This document shows, in pieces, positions 18,256 through 27,531 of a stretch of 55,433 nt of DNA. The stretch is taken from positions 1 to 55,433 of the forward strand of contig JAUIAP010000041.1 of the NCBI GenBank assembly GCA_030425205.1, written 5' to 3'. Numbering within the stretch: position 1 is the stretch's first letter; the number at the start of each line of letters is the position of its first letter. The translations under genes were made by a program, and so were the position numbers. A model generated the notes under the pieces. It was not told the DNA's origin. It did not search any database and worked only from the letters and a program-made list of their open reading frames with translations. The stretch is from Anaerolineae bacterium (GTDB lineage Bacteria; Chloroflexota; Anaerolineae; Promineifilales; Promineifilaceae).

Positions 18256-19247
18256 TTGTCGTCCTTCTGGCGAATCAATTGCCAGCGTTGACAACTGGAT
18301 TCGATAGCTTGTTGGATCGCGGGGGTGACGTTTCGGCCGATTGCCTCAAGCCCCAGCAGCACCGCGCCAACGACTGGCTCATACCGTGCGCTGACGAGCG
18401 TTGCCAGCGGCGCGACGTGCGCGATTTCGGTTCGCAGCGTCTGCTCTAGCAACGTGCCGCGCCCTTTGAAAATGTTGCCCGACAGCACGACTTCGATCGG
18501 CATGTGGTGCATTTCAAAGCGGCGCAGTGCCGTCGTCACCAGTTCAGCCAAGCCGCTGCCAAAGTCAATCAAAATATGCCGCGCCGCCGCGTCTTGCGCG
18601 ACTGCCGCTTCAAAAACTAGTGGGGCGATATGTTTGAAATCCGCATCTGTCAGACGGGCTTCGCAGTCGGCACGCAGGAGTCCGTCCACATCGGTCAAGC
18701 CGAACAGGTCGAGAACGGGTGCGGTGAGCGCAGTCGGCCGATCGCGTCCCATCTCGGCGCGATAGATCGCCTGCAATGCTCGTCGCCCCAGCCCCATGCC
18801 GCCCTGCAAGTTGCGCTCGACGTAGTAATGGTAGGCAAACGTCGTGCCGTCGGGCGCAATCAGCGCAACGTTCGCGCCCGTTCCCGCCACGATGACCGCG
18901 CCGTAGGGTTGCGCCGTGCCGCCACGTAAGGCGATCAGGCTGTCGTTCGTCACGCGCACCGCTGGCGCGAGGCCTTGCGCGGTGAGCTGGGCGTGCAGCA
19001 AATCGTACTCGTCCTGCCAGTCCGCGCCTGTCATGCCAGCGTAAAGCAGGGCGACATCTGCGCGTTGTACATCGGCAACGGCAAGCGCGGACAGAACCGC
19101 CGTTTTGACCGCCGCCATTGCGACCAGCGGCTCGCGCGTTGCATAGCCGCCACCTGCGCTGCCCACGCCGAGAATGTGTCCATCCTCGCTGCTGACAGCG
19201 GCACGGGTGTGCGTGTTGCCCTGATCCACTCCGACGACGTAGCTCAC
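18252..19247 (-). CDS. BadF/BadG-type sugar kinase (N-acetylglucosamine kinase-like)
   Basis: ATPase of the actin/hexokinase fold, 331 residues, full length. The phosphate-1 motif GVDQGNTHTRAAV is at the N terminus. Family motifs VTNDSLIALRGG (catalytic Asp), VAGTGANVALI (phosphate-2) and VLSGNIFKGRG (adenosine site) follow. Relatives phosphorylate N-acetylglucosamine or similar amino sugars. ATGA overlaps link it to both neighbours, so SIS, kinase and GH4 are translated as one coupled unit. Confidence 0.83.
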   Translation of the reverse strand: MSYVVGVDQGNTHTRAAVSSEDGHILGVGSAGGGYATREPLVAMAAVKTAVLSALAVADVQRADVALLYAGMTGADWQDEYDLLHAQLTAQGLAPAVRVTNDSLIALRGGTAQPYGAVIVAGTGANVALIAPDGTTFAYHYYVERNLQGGMGLGRRALQAIYRAEMGRDRPTALTAPVLDLFGLTDVDGLLRADCEARLTDADFKHIAPLVFEAAVAQDAAARHILIDFGSGLAELVTTALRRFEMHHMPIEVVLSGNIFKGRGTLLEQTLRTEIAHVAPLATLVSARYEPVVGAVLLGLEAIGRNVTPAIQQAIESSCQRWQLIRQKDDK

Positions 19248-20263
19248 AGTTGCGTTACCACCTTGCTGATGTACTGAAAAGTAGTGTCAATGCCGCGTGT
19301 GCGTGCGATCGCTTCGGTGAACAGTTGGGCGGGGATGATGTCGAGGATGGGGGCGAGAAATTCATCGAGGGAATCGGCCGAAATCGCCTCCCCATCCAAA
19401 AAGCTTTCTCCACTATCAACAACCAGCACACGCGCACCCGCCGCCGTGACCTCGTCCGCCAGACGACGCGCCGCTGCCTGTGATTGCCCTGCTGACGCAA
19501 AGACGACCACACCCAGATTGGGTCGCACAATTTCAATCGAGCCATGCCGAAACGCCCCGCCGCTCATACTCAGCGCAGGGATTTTCGCCCACTCATGCAG
19601 CATCATCGCCGCCTGTCGCGCCGTTGCGCCGTGTGGCCCATAGCCGACAAAGAGCAGCGTTTCACACTTGTTTAGGGTGTCGAGCCAGCGTCGTGCGATG
19701 TCGTCGGCGTTTGCCACCAACTGGCCACAGCGCATGGCGACCTGATGCAGCATCTGCGCCTCATCTCCGCGCCATGCGTCGCCCCATTTGCGTGCCAAAA
19801 GCCACAAGATCGCCAGCGTGTTGAGATACGTCTTGCTGGCGACGGGGGCTTGTTCGAGATCGGCCGAAAGCAGCAACGTCTCATCCGCCCGTTGCATCAG
19901 CGGACTGTCAACCGTATTTGTCACACCGAGCAGTCGCGTGCCAGTCGCCAGCCGCTCTGTCAGCGGCACGACCTCCGCGCTCGCCCCCGATTGCGAGATG
20001 TAAACAAGCTGGTCGATGTGGCGCAACTGCGGGTCGTTGTAGTGCAGCAAATCGATCGCCTCAATCGCCCGCGCCGACACGCCAAGCTGGTTGAGATGGT
20101 AGGCGGCGATTTGGCTGGCGTGAAAAGAGGCTCCCATCGCCGTCAGCATCACGGGCTGTGCCGACTTAGGGGGAAGCCGCTCGCTGTTCAGCGCATAACG
20201 TTCAACGATCGTTTGAAGGGCCAGTTGCTGCTGTAGGATGTCCTGCTTAAAGAGTGGTGCCAT
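19244..20263 (-). CDS. SIS-domain sugar-phosphate isomerase/deaminase-like protein
   Basis: 339 residues with two SIS domains, like the isomerase half of GlmS or AgaS/FrlB-type enzymes. LTAMGASFHASQIAAYHL and YISQSGASAEVVPL (first domain) and LFVGYGPHGATARQAAMMLHE (second) carry the Ser/Gly-rich phosphosugar-binding loops. No glutaminase domain is present, so ammonia transfer from glutamine is not expected; deamination or isomerisation of an amino-sugar phosphate is likely. First gene of the SIS-kinase-GH4 operon. No transporter or PTS gene lies adjacent within the window. Confidence 0.83.
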   Translation of the reverse strand: MAPLFKQDILQQQLALQTIVERYALNSERLPPKSAQPVMLTAMGASFHASQIAAYHLNQLGVSARAIEAIDLLHYNDPQLRHIDQLVYISQSGASAEVVPLTERLATGTRLLGVTNTVDSPLMQRADETLLLSADLEQAPVASKTYLNTLAILWLLARKWGDAWRGDEAQMLHQVAMRCGQLVANADDIARRWLDTLNKCETLLFVGYGPHGATARQAAMMLHEWAKIPALSMSGGAFRHGSIEIVRPNLGVVVFASAGQSQAAARRLADEVTAAGARVLVVDSGESFLDGEAISADSLDEFLAPILDIIPAQLFTEAIARTRGIDTTFQYISKVVTQL

Positions 20264-20645
20264 GATATTAGATGTGCTGAGAATGTAGGAGGGTTTGACC
20301 TTGATTGTGCATGGGGATCGACCACTCTATGATAAAACGACACTGCCCTTTTTACAACGATGAACCATCCTCCGCGGGGACTTTCTGTCCACCGTACGCG
20401 TAGTGCCTACAACACGCCCCTAATCGTCTAGCCATATTTCCAACACACCTGTGCTGTAACCTTCCTAGCAGTTGATGCAACAATGGACGGTTAGGATGTT
20501 GGACACAGCTTACGCAAGCGTGACTTGCACCTGTTTTTCGGCCGGATCTCCCCACTCCTCAAAACGATCTGCACATTTTCTGCACATATCCCCCGCATAA
20601 TCTGACTCAAGTAACTGGACAACAACATCTTGAGGAACGAATAGC
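20264..20645. other. Divergent intergenic region, 382 bp
   Basis: Lies between the SIS operon (minus) and the DUF1772 gene (plus). No credible gene or strong hairpin is visible; promoters for both directions must lie here. A GAGGAACGAATAGC stretch gives a weak ribosome site for the plus-strand gene. Confidence 0.4.
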
Positions 20646-21152
20646 ATGAAAACAAACACTATCTCACATTTGCAAAATGGCCTGATCGCTCTGGCGATTA
20701 TTTTTACAGGCATCATGGCAGGCTTCTTTTATGCCTATACCTTCAATGTCAATCTCGCCATGTCGCTGGTCGATGGCGAAACTTACGCCACCGTGCAGTC
20801 ATTGTTCAATGAAAATGTGCGCCACGTCGGATTTTTCGCATTCTTTTTCGGCTCGGCCGCCATCTCGTTGGGAGCCACAATCGTACACGCTCGACAATGG
20901 AAAAGCCCGACGTTTTGGCTGCTAGCCAGTGCGACAATTATTTACATTGGCGGTATCATCATCTTCACGCGACAGGTAAACTTGCCGTTGAATTACTACA
21001 CGGAATCTTGGGATCCGACCAACTTGCCGCTCGACTGGGAAGCGACCCGCGACGCATGGAATCGCGCCAATGCGTTCCGCGTCGGCACCTCACTCACATC
21101 GTTTGCGCTGTGCATCATGGCGATGATGAGTCAAACGTATGCACGCAAATAA
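20646..21152 (+). CDS. DUF1772 (anthrone oxygenase-like) membrane protein
   Basis: 168 residues with four membrane helices (about 11-32, 61-79, 88-107, 143-162). Family features include the first-helix GxxAGFFYAYTFNVN, and a central RQVNLPLNYY segment followed by an Arg/Asn-rich WEATRDAWNRANAFRV. The DUF1772 family includes fungal anthrone oxygenase-like proteins, but function in bacteria is mostly unknown. It lies just upstream of the two-component system and could be its target. Confidence 0.8.
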   Translation: MKTNTISHLQNGLIALAIIFTGIMAGFFYAYTFNVNLAMSLVDGETYATVQSLFNENVRHVGFFAFFFGSAAISLGATIVHARQWKSPTFWLLASATIIYIGGIIIFTRQVNLPLNYYTESWDPTNLPLDWEATRDAWNRANAFRVGTSLTSFALCIMAMMSQTYARK

Positions 21153-21224
21153 TCGGGTTTCGCACGGTTGCGTAATGCCTGAGAAGATTTATCTATTCAC
21201 GCGATACGCAACACGCCACACATA

Positions 21225-21926
21225 ATGACTTTTTTAAAGCAAACCATTCTCGTCGTCGATGATGAGCCAGAAATTGTAATGATATGTCGGGATTATTTGC
21301 AGGCGGCGGGGTATGCGGTGGTTTCAGCCGAAAACGGCCCCAACGCGCTCCGCGCAGCCCGCCAGCACAAACCTGACCTGATCGTGCTCGACCTGATGCT
21401 GCCCGAAATCGACGGTTTAGACGTTTGTCGCACGCTGCGCCGCGAAAGCGACACGCCGATCATCATGCTGACCGCTCGTGTTGAGGAAAGCGACAAGCTG
21501 ATCGGCTTGGAGTTGGGCGCGGACGACTACATCACCAAACCGTTTAGCCCGCGCGAACTGGTGGCGCGGGTGCGCGTCGTATTGCGGCGCGTGCAGGGTG
21601 GTGGCGCGACAACAGCAGACGTGTTGCGTGTCGGCAATCTCTCCCTCGACCGCTCACGCTACAAGGCGACGGTTCCCAGCGGTGAACTGACGTTGACACC
21701 GACCGAGTTTGAGATTTTGTCGCTGTTGGCGAGCCAGCCGGGACGCATCTTCTCGCGGGCGCAACTGCTGACGGCCGTTCACGGGGTTGCGTTTGACAGT
21801 TTTGAGCGTGCCATCGACTCCCACATTCGCAATTTGCGTCGCAAGCTAAAATCGGCCGAACCCGACACCCCTTACATCATCACCGTTCACGGGGTCGGCT
21901 ATAAGTTTCCCGAACAAACGACATGA
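21225..21926 (+). CDS. OmpR/PhoB-type response regulator
   Basis: 233 residues. The receiver (1-120) has acidic pocket Asp12-13, phospho-acceptor Asp56 (IVLDLMLPE) and Lys105 region (YITKPFSPRE). The C-terminal winged helix (about 135-230) has ELTLTPTEFEILSLLA and RRKLKSAEPDTPYIITVHGVGYKF, typical of OmpR-type DNA binding. Its last codons overlap the kinase start (ATGA), giving a classic two-component operon, followed closely by an NAD(P)-binding protein gene. Confidence 0.92.
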   Translation: MTFLKQTILVVDDEPEIVMICRDYLQAAGYAVVSAENGPNALRAARQHKPDLIVLDLMLPEIDGLDVCRTLRRESDTPIIMLTARVEESDKLIGLELGADDYITKPFSPRELVARVRVVLRRVQGGGATTADVLRVGNLSLDRSRYKATVPSGELTLTPTEFEILSLLASQPGRIFSRAQLLTAVHGVAFDSFERAIDSHIRNLRRKLKSAEPDTPYIITVHGVGYKFPEQTT

Positions 21927-23257
21927 CCCCCGAATACAAGCTCATCCGCCGCCGCCTGTTTTGGCTGCTGTTCAAACTGTTTGGCGCGGTCATCCTCATC
22001 ACGATGGTGCTGGCATTGGGATTGCTCACCATTGCGCTCAGCGGCCCGCGCAATGATGATGCCCGTTTTCCCCCCGCCCAGCTTGCCGTGCTGGAAACGT
22101 ACTATCGCGCACGCGGCAGTTGGGAGGGGATCGAGGTGCTGTGGCGCGACCCGCCCGACGATAATTTGGCTGAATGGTCGCGCTTTATTTTGGTTGATCC
22201 ACAAGATAGGGTGATTGCAGGGTCTGCGGATGGTTTAGAAGTGGGTGCGGTTTATGCAGATGTGACAAATCGCATCTCGTTTCCAGTGGTGGCTGATGGG
22301 GTGGCAATCGGCCGATTTGTCTATACCAGCCGCTTCGTCTCCCCGCCATTTTTGCTGCGACTTGGCGCACTGCCGCTGCTGGTGATTGGCCTGATCACGA
22401 CCGTTGTCATGCTCGCCGTCGGCTACGTCTTGGGTCGGCGCATCGTCAACCCGCTTGCCGCCGTCATCTCCGCCGCAGAACAGGTGCAGGGTGGCGATTT
22501 GAACGCACGCGCCACGATCAGCGGCTCAGAAGATTTTCGCACGCTGGCCGATTCATTTAACCAGATGGTCGAGACGCTCCAGCTCAACGAGCAGCAACGC
22601 CGCCATCTCCTAGCCGACATCGCCCATGAACTACGCACGCCGCTGACCATTTTGCGCGGTCGTCTCGAAGGGATTTTGGACGGCATTTATACGGCTGATG
22701 AAGCACACATCGCACCCGCCCTCATTCAAACCCATCTGCTCGAAAAGCTGGTAGACGACCTGCGCCTGTTGACCCTAGCCGAGACGGGGCAGCTTTCACT
22801 CGAACGACAGCCCATCGATTTGGGCGCAATCGCGGCAAGCACGGCGACGCTTTTTGAGGCGGAAGCGCTTGAGCGCGATGTGACGCTTGCGTTGCAGCTT
22901 GCGCCCAACCTGCCGCTTGTCAACGCCGATCCACAGCGGATGCGGCAGGTCATCGGTAATTTGTTGAGCAACGCGCTGCGCCATGTGCCAGACGGCGGCC
23001 GCGTCACGGTGGCGGTGCAGCAAGCGTCTGCGGGAGTTGCGCTAGCGGTGGCTGATAGCGGCAGTGGCGTGCCGCCAGCCGATTTGCCGCATCTGTTTGA
23101 CCGCTTCTGGCGTGCGGAGAAGTCACGCAGTCGGACAGCGGGCGGGGCTGGCTTGGGTTTGGCGATTGTCAAGCAGTTGGTTGAGCGGCAGGGTGGGACA
23201 ATTTCGGCCGAAAATCAGCCCAACAGCGGTCTGCGCGTCACCGTGACCATTTATTGA
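21923..23257 (+). CDS. Sensor histidine kinase, HAMP-HisKA-HATPase
   Basis: 444 residues. Two membrane helices (about 12-40 and 151-174) flank a small extracellular domain of about 110 residues. HAMP follows, then HisKA with phospho-acceptor His235 (IAHELRTPLT), and HATPase with N-box NLLSNALRH and G boxes DSGSGVP and GGAGLGLAI. Cognate kinase of the overlapping OmpR-type regulator. The signal is unknown. Confidence 0.92.
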   Translation: MTPEYKLIRRRLFWLLFKLFGAVILITMVLALGLLTIALSGPRNDDARFPPAQLAVLETYYRARGSWEGIEVLWRDPPDDNLAEWSRFILVDPQDRVIAGSADGLEVGAVYADVTNRISFPVVADGVAIGRFVYTSRFVSPPFLLRLGALPLLVIGLITTVVMLAVGYVLGRRIVNPLAAVISAAEQVQGGDLNARATISGSEDFRTLADSFNQMVETLQLNEQQRRHLLADIAHELRTPLTILRGRLEGILDGIYTADEAHIAPALIQTHLLEKLVDDLRLLTLAETGQLSLERQPIDLGAIAASTATLFEAEALERDVTLALQLAPNLPLVNADPQRMRQVIGNLLSNALRHVPDGGRVTVAVQQASAGVALAVADSGSGVPPADLPHLFDRFWRAEKSRSRTAGGAGLGLAIVKQLVERQGGTISAENQPNSGLRVTVTIY

Positions 23258-23273
23258 AACACAAGGAAAAATC

Positions 23274-23900
23274 ATGAAAATAGCGATTATAGGGGCGACC
23301 GGTGGCACTGGTCGCGCATTCACCACACAGGCGATTGCCAATGGACACACCGTTTCCGCACTGGTGCGCTCACCTGACAAACTGACCCAGCAGAAAGATG
23401 GGTTGCAACTGATTGTGGGCGATGCTCGCAACGGGGAGGACATCGGCCGAACCGTTGCCGATCAGGATGCCGTCTTCTGCGCCATCGGTGGCGGAACCAA
23501 CACGGGGCCAACCACGATTCGCCAAGACGCGACGCGCCTGATCGTCGATGCGTTGCAAGGGACACAAACCCATCTCGTCATCGTCAGCTCGCTTGGCGTT
23601 GGCGACAGCAAGCCGCAGTTGGCGTGGTATCTTCGGCCGATTATTACCTACATCCTGCGCCATCCATTTGCCGACCATCTGGTACAGGAGCAGATCGTTC
23701 GCACCAGTAATCTCACATGGACAATTTTGCGGCCGACGAATCTGGGAAATGGTGCAGCTACGCATAACATTCGTCTATCCTGCCCACCCGAACGTGTTCC
23801 AGCGCAACCAAACGTGGCGCGGGCAGATGTGGCCGCGCTCGCCTTGTCTATCATCGAGCAAAAGTCCCATTTGTCTGAAGCGATTACACTGACAAACTGA
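23274..23900 (+). CDS. NAD(P)-binding protein (SDR, NmrA/YwnB-like)
   Basis: 208-residue atypical short-chain dehydrogenase/reductase with the nucleotide-binding loop GATGGTGR at residues 7-14, a VSSLGVGD strand and a WTILRPTNLGNG segment. These proteins act as flavin/biliverdin-reductase-like or redox-sensing proteins rather than classic dehydrogenases. It starts 16 nt after the kinase stop with an AAGGAAA site, so it is probably the third gene of that operon. Confidence 0.83.
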   Translation: MKIAIIGATGGTGRAFTTQAIANGHTVSALVRSPDKLTQQKDGLQLIVGDARNGEDIGRTVADQDAVFCAIGGGTNTGPTTIRQDATRLIVDALQGTQTHLVIVSSLGVGDSKPQLAWYLRPIITYILRHPFADHLVQEQIVRTSNLTWTILRPTNLGNGAATHNIRLSCPPERVPAQPNVARADVAALALSIIEQKSHLSEAITLTN

Positions 23901-23917
23901 TCATGAACACGCCTAAA

Positions 23918-24844
23918 TTACGTGCTGATTGCAGCACATAAATGCGCTTCAAGCTCGGCAAAATCCTCAAATATCTCGATGACGTTATCCCACTGTGCTT
24001 TGGATGCGTAATATTGTGCGCTTCCGTAGAGCCTTGCCTTTGCCTCATACATGTCGGCTAGTTCTGGTCGGTCAGCCTCTTGCATAAAGCGCATCGCATC
24101 GACACAGCGACGGCTGCCGATTGGCAGTGAAAAATGGCTCAACAAACCCGCAAATGCGGGAGAGGGGGTTGCCTTTAGTAAGGTCAAAACCTTGTCATAG
24201 GCGGCACGACCAGAAAATGCAATCGGCCAATCAATCGAGCCACTTTGCAATTCCTGAGCGACAGCAAACATCGAATCGAGCATCTCTGCCCGCTCCACTC
24301 GCTGTTTTTCTCTGAAATGATGGCGTAACGTGTAAGTTTTGTCGATATAGCCAATGCGGCTGGCATCCCATGCACGCAACAGTTCAGCAACAGATAGCTG
24401 CACAAACGGATAAAATTGTGGATCGTGGAGCGTCACCATATCGCCGTCGCTGGACAGAGCCACGATGAAGTGGTCGCCACCTGTCTTGGTGGCATGGTTC
24501 GGGTCGTAAAGCAGATGGCTCATGTCGAGCGGCCCCAGCAAAACAGGGCCATCTTTGAGCGCATTGCGTAGATATGCTGTCGCCGCCGTCGCGTCGTCGC
24601 CTTGCCACATTTCATTCGTCCAGCCCAGCGTTTGCAGCGCTTGCGATAACCCTTGATGGGGGTCTGTCGCAGCTGGATTGGGAAAGAAGAGCGGTCGCTC
24701 AAAATCTAAGAATGTCGTTCCAAACGGCATCCCGGTTGCACATTCAATAAAGCCGACGTTGGGTAGATTTGGCATTCCAGCATGTTGGAGACACATGTGC
24801 AAACTATTGCTATAGCAGTATGAACTATTCCCTGTATATGACAT
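23918..24844 (-). CDS. BtrH N-terminal-like cysteine-peptidase-fold protein
   Basis: About 308 residues from ATG 24844 (a TTG precedes it at 24847). The N terminus NSSYCYSNSLHMCLQHAG and later GGDHFIVALSSDGD carry the Cys and His of a papain-like fold. The layout (peptidase-like fold, then a helical C-terminal region) matches the BtrH_N group, whose founder transfers acyl chains in butirosin synthesis. Substrate and partners are unknown; no biosynthetic genes are adjacent. Convergent with the SDR gene. Confidence 0.7.
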   Translation of the reverse strand: MSYTGNSSYCYSNSLHMCLQHAGMPNLPNVGFIECATGMPFGTTFLDFERPLFFPNPAATDPHQGLSQALQTLGWTNEMWQGDDATAATAYLRNALKDGPVLLGPLDMSHLLYDPNHATKTGGDHFIVALSSDGDMVTLHDPQFYPFVQLSVAELLRAWDASRIGYIDKTYTLRHHFREKQRVERAEMLDSMFAVAQELQSGSIDWPIAFSGRAAYDKVLTLLKATPSPAFAGLLSHFSLPIGSRRCVDAMRFMQEADRPELADMYEAKARLYGSAQYYASKAQWDNVIEIFEDFAELEAHLCAAIST

Positions 24845-25266
24845 CAAATTACATCCTATTGAATTCGTGGCGAAACAATCTGATAGCGTTAGCGGTTGAC
24901 GCTTTCAATCAAAGTATAATCCTTCACCCGTAACTGGAAAGTCAATCCCATGGATCAACCGCTTAAATTAAGCATGTGTGCTATCAACCATCTATGCTGA
25001 CCTGATATGTCCGTTATTTGCACCTAGCGGGGACGATAGCGTGGATTTGCGTCACATGACACGATTTACTAATGGGGGTTGATTTGGCGCGACCAAGCGT
25101 TTTTATGCGCTGTGATTGCAAAGTCAGGGAAGGTGTTTAGACCGATGGCACAATAATGAACGTCATTCTGCCAACCGTTACTGAATAACCGTGCGGCGAA
25201 ATCTCATCTGCCGAATCTGACCTAAGCAGATTCGGCAGAATATAAATGATCAAATGCGCAATCAGG
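24845..25266. other. Intergenic region, 422 bp, with one hairpin
   Basis: No gene is visible. A perfect 13-bp stem, TCTGCCGAATCTG with its complement, lies at 25207-25239 (7-nt loop). It is 28 bp beyond the stop of the minus-strand VOC gene and may end that transcript, though no T-run follows. Confidence 0.5.
25207..25239 (-). terminator. Perfect 13-bp hairpin downstream of the VOC gene
   Basis: Arms TCTGCCGAATCTG (25207-25219) and CAGATTCGGCAGA (25227-25239). Position downstream of 25267 suggests termination; lack of a T-run leaves this open. Confidence 0.5.
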
Positions 25267-25596
25267 CTACTGAATTAGCCCAATGATGTTGCCGTCTGCG
25301 TCTTTTACGGAGGCATTCAGTCCACCCCCGCCAATATCTTTGATCTCTTGCAATAGTTCGGCCCCATCGTCCAATAACATTTGCAGACTCTTTTTGATGT
25401 CGTCAACGTGATAGTAAACGGTCATTCCAGCTCTATGCCCATTTGGGTCTAATCCGACATCCTTTCCCCCAATTTTAAAGCCAACATAGTACTCGCTATC
25501 CACGTAAGGCTCGCTACCGAGCAAGTTACTAAATAGCGTCTTTGCTTGCCCAATGTCTTTGACAGGATAGATGACTGAACTGATACCTTGATTCAT
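25267..25596 (-). CDS. VOC-superfamily (glyoxalase/bleomycin-resistance-like) protein
   Basis: 109-residue single-module VOC protein: ISSVIYPVKDIGQAKTLFSNLLG at the N terminus, VYYHVDDIKKSLQMLLDDGAEL in the middle, and GNIIGLIQ at the end. Such proteins bind a metal or small hydrophobic ligand and usually dimerise. An AAAGGAG site precedes ATG 25596. Tandem palindromes 127-169 bp upstream suggest dedicated repression. Confidence 0.8.
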   Translation of the reverse strand: MNQGISSVIYPVKDIGQAKTLFSNLLGSEPYVDSEYYVGFKIGGKDVGLDPNGHRAGMTVYYHVDDIKKSLQMLLDDGAELLQEIKDIGGGGLNASVKDADGNIIGLIQ

Positions 25597-25722
25597 GATG
25601 AACTCCTTTTAGTTTTTGCGTGAGATTTAATCGCAACTGAACAGGCAATCGGAAAGTGAGGGGCTACTTTGCATTGCAAATGCCGTCTGCCAATTGGAAT
25701 ACGTCTCGTCTCAAATTTATTA

Positions 25723-25765
25723 TGTAGTCACTTGACTACAAGTATATATGTAGTCAAATGACTAC
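25723..25765. promoter_or_regulatory. Two tandem palindromic operators
   Basis: GTAGTC-ACTT-GACTAC (25724-25739) and GTAGTC-AAAT-GACTAC (25750-25765) are identical in their 6-bp arms, with centres 26 bp apart. They lie in the divergent spacer between the VOC gene (minus) and the AraC regulator (plus). This arrangement is typical of sites bound by two dimers of a MarR/HxlR/PadR-class repressor. The identity of the regulator is not shown by the sequence. Confidence 0.75.
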
Positions 25766-25955
25766 GCAAATTTTGTGCCTATCAATGGGCAGACTGTATG
25801 GGTATCGAGTCGTTGGGCTTAGCCATCCAGCGATTCATGACCCTTTTGTACTGGTTCTATAACTGGCACAGTCTCCAACACACTATCGACGGCAGTTGTG
25901 TAAAATTTATTGCCCCAGTTGGCGAGGCGTGAACAAGGCTGCTCTTAGTTAAGGA

Positions 25956-26879
25956 ATGCGTATGCAAGAAGAAACACAACAACAAGTTCGGCAACTGCGT
26001 GATGTCGAACTCCTGCACGCCCAGCATCTCAAACATTCTTTTCCCAAACATACGCATGAGCGGTACGCCATTGGCGTGATCGAACAGGGGGCGTTGGGGT
26101 TCTTTTATCGGGGTGAGAATGTCGTTGCGGCGCAGGGACAGATAAATTTGTGTATTCCGGGAGAGGTTCACACAGGTCAGCCCGCAACTGAGGGTGGCTG
26201 GACGTATCGGATGTTTTATTTTGATGCTGATGTCCTGCAAACTGTGGCTTCTGATGTATTGGGGAGAGCATGTGAGCTGCCATTTTTTCGGAGTGGCGTT
26301 TTGCATGACCCCGCATTAGCAGCGCAGCTTTATCAGCTTCATCAGCAGCTTGGGAATGTGGCGACACCGTTGTTGGAGCAGCAGACCCGCCTGCTGGAGA
26401 CATTGGGTGAGCTGATTGTGCGGCATGGGGATGACAGCAGTCTCAACAATCGGCCGAAAATCCCCACTCATCCCACCGCAGTGCAACAACTTATCCACTA
26501 TATTGAAGAGAACTTTTCGGCCGATATTTCCCTCGACGACCTCGCCCAGCACACGCATATCAGTCGCTATCATCTTGTCCATCTATTCAGCGAGACGGTC
26601 GGCATCCCACCCCATGCGTATCTGCGACAGGTGCGGATTCGCCGTGCCAAACAGATGTTGCACGCAGGGCAGCCCATCGCCACAGTTGCGGCGGCCACAG
26701 GGTTCACCGATCAAAGCCATCTCAATCGCTGGTTCAAACGGCTATGGGGGTTTACGCCGGGTCAATACCGCAATAGCGTCCAAGACGGACACGCCATTGT
26801 TTCCTATCCTTCTGCCAAAAGTAAGGAGCAATTGCATGTTGCAAATCAAACTCACGGATCGTTGGCATCAGACATTTGA
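25956..26879 (+). CDS. AraC family regulator with cupin sensor domain
   Basis: 307 residues. An N-terminal AraC-type cupin (about 20-160, HSFPKHTHERYAIGVIEQGALGF...CIPGEVHTG) is followed by the double helix-turn-helix (about 180-275, ISLDDLAQHTHISRYHLVHLFSE and ATVAAATGFTDQSHLNRWFKR). Its 3' end overlaps the B3/4-domain gene by 44 nt, and LysE follows, so all three probably form one operon that it autoregulates. Sensing of an amino acid or analogue is inferred from the LysE neighbour. Confidence 0.87.
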   Translation: MRMQEETQQQVRQLRDVELLHAQHLKHSFPKHTHERYAIGVIEQGALGFFYRGENVVAAQGQINLCIPGEVHTGQPATEGGWTYRMFYFDADVLQTVASDVLGRACELPFFRSGVLHDPALAAQLYQLHQQLGNVATPLLEQQTRLLETLGELIVRHGDDSSLNNRPKIPTHPTAVQQLIHYIEENFSADISLDDLAQHTHISRYHLVHLFSETVGIPPHAYLRQVRIRRAKQMLHAGQPIATVAAATGFTDQSHLNRWFKRLWGFTPGQYRNSVQDGHAIVSYPSAKSKEQLHVANQTHGSLASDI

Positions 26880-27531
26880 AGGCGGACACGTCGGTGTTCT
26901 GCTTATCCGCGCGGGAGATAACACCCCGCGCCCCACACCACTCGACGCACACAAACGCACGCTTGAAGCAAACTTGCGCGAAAAGTTCGCAGGGTATGCC
27001 CGCGCTGATTTTTTGCAGCTTGAGATACTGCAAGCGTATCGAGCCTACTACAAGCAGTTTGGCAAAACGTATCATGTCCAGCTTCAACTTGAATCGGTTG
27101 TGCTGAAAAATAAGGCGTTGCCGACGGTTACGCCGCTGGTCGATGCGAATTTTTCGGCCGAATTAGAAACGCTCGTTTTGACGGCGGGACACGATGCAGA
27201 TCAGCTTGTCTCGCCTCTCACCATTGACGCAACGCAAGCTGACGACCCATTCACGCAGATAAACGGCAAAACCCGTTTGCTCAAACCGAACGACATGGCG
27301 ATGCGTGATGGGGAAGGGGTTATCTGCACCATCATTTACGGGCAAGATGCCCGCACACGCATCACGCCCACAACGCAGTGCGCGCTCTATGTCGCCTATG
27401 CACCCGTTGGTGTCCCCGTCGCGGCTGTTGAACGACAACTTGACTTAATTCAGCAAAACGTCGCGCTGGTTGACCCAAGTGCAAGCGTCGAAATGCGCGA
27501 GATTTACCGTGCAGGAGGAACCGATGTTTAG
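26836..27531 (+). CDS. B3/B4 domain protein (PheRS-beta-like editing module)
   Basis: 231 residues from ATG 26836, chosen because AAGGAG sits 8 nt upstream and the family N terminus begins there. The open frame extends far upstream inside the AraC gene and is not real there. The B3/B4 module occurs in phenylalanyl-tRNA synthetase beta chain, where it edits mischarged tRNA; stand-alone versions are often next to AraC and LysE genes. Motifs include YRAYYKQFGKTYHVQLQLES and LVDANFSAELETLVLTAGHD. It may hydrolyse a misacylated tRNA or bind an amino acid that LysE exports. Confidence 0.8.
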   Translation: MLQIKLTDRWHQTFEGGHVGVLLIRAGDNTPRPTPLDAHKRTLEANLREKFAGYARADFLQLEILQAYRAYYKQFGKTYHVQLQLESVVLKNKALPTVTPLVDANFSAELETLVLTAGHDADQLVSPLTIDATQADDPFTQINGKTRLLKPNDMAMRDGEGVICTIIYGQDARTRITPTTQCALYVAYAPVGVPVAAVERQLDLIQQNVALVDPSASVEMREIYRAGGTDV

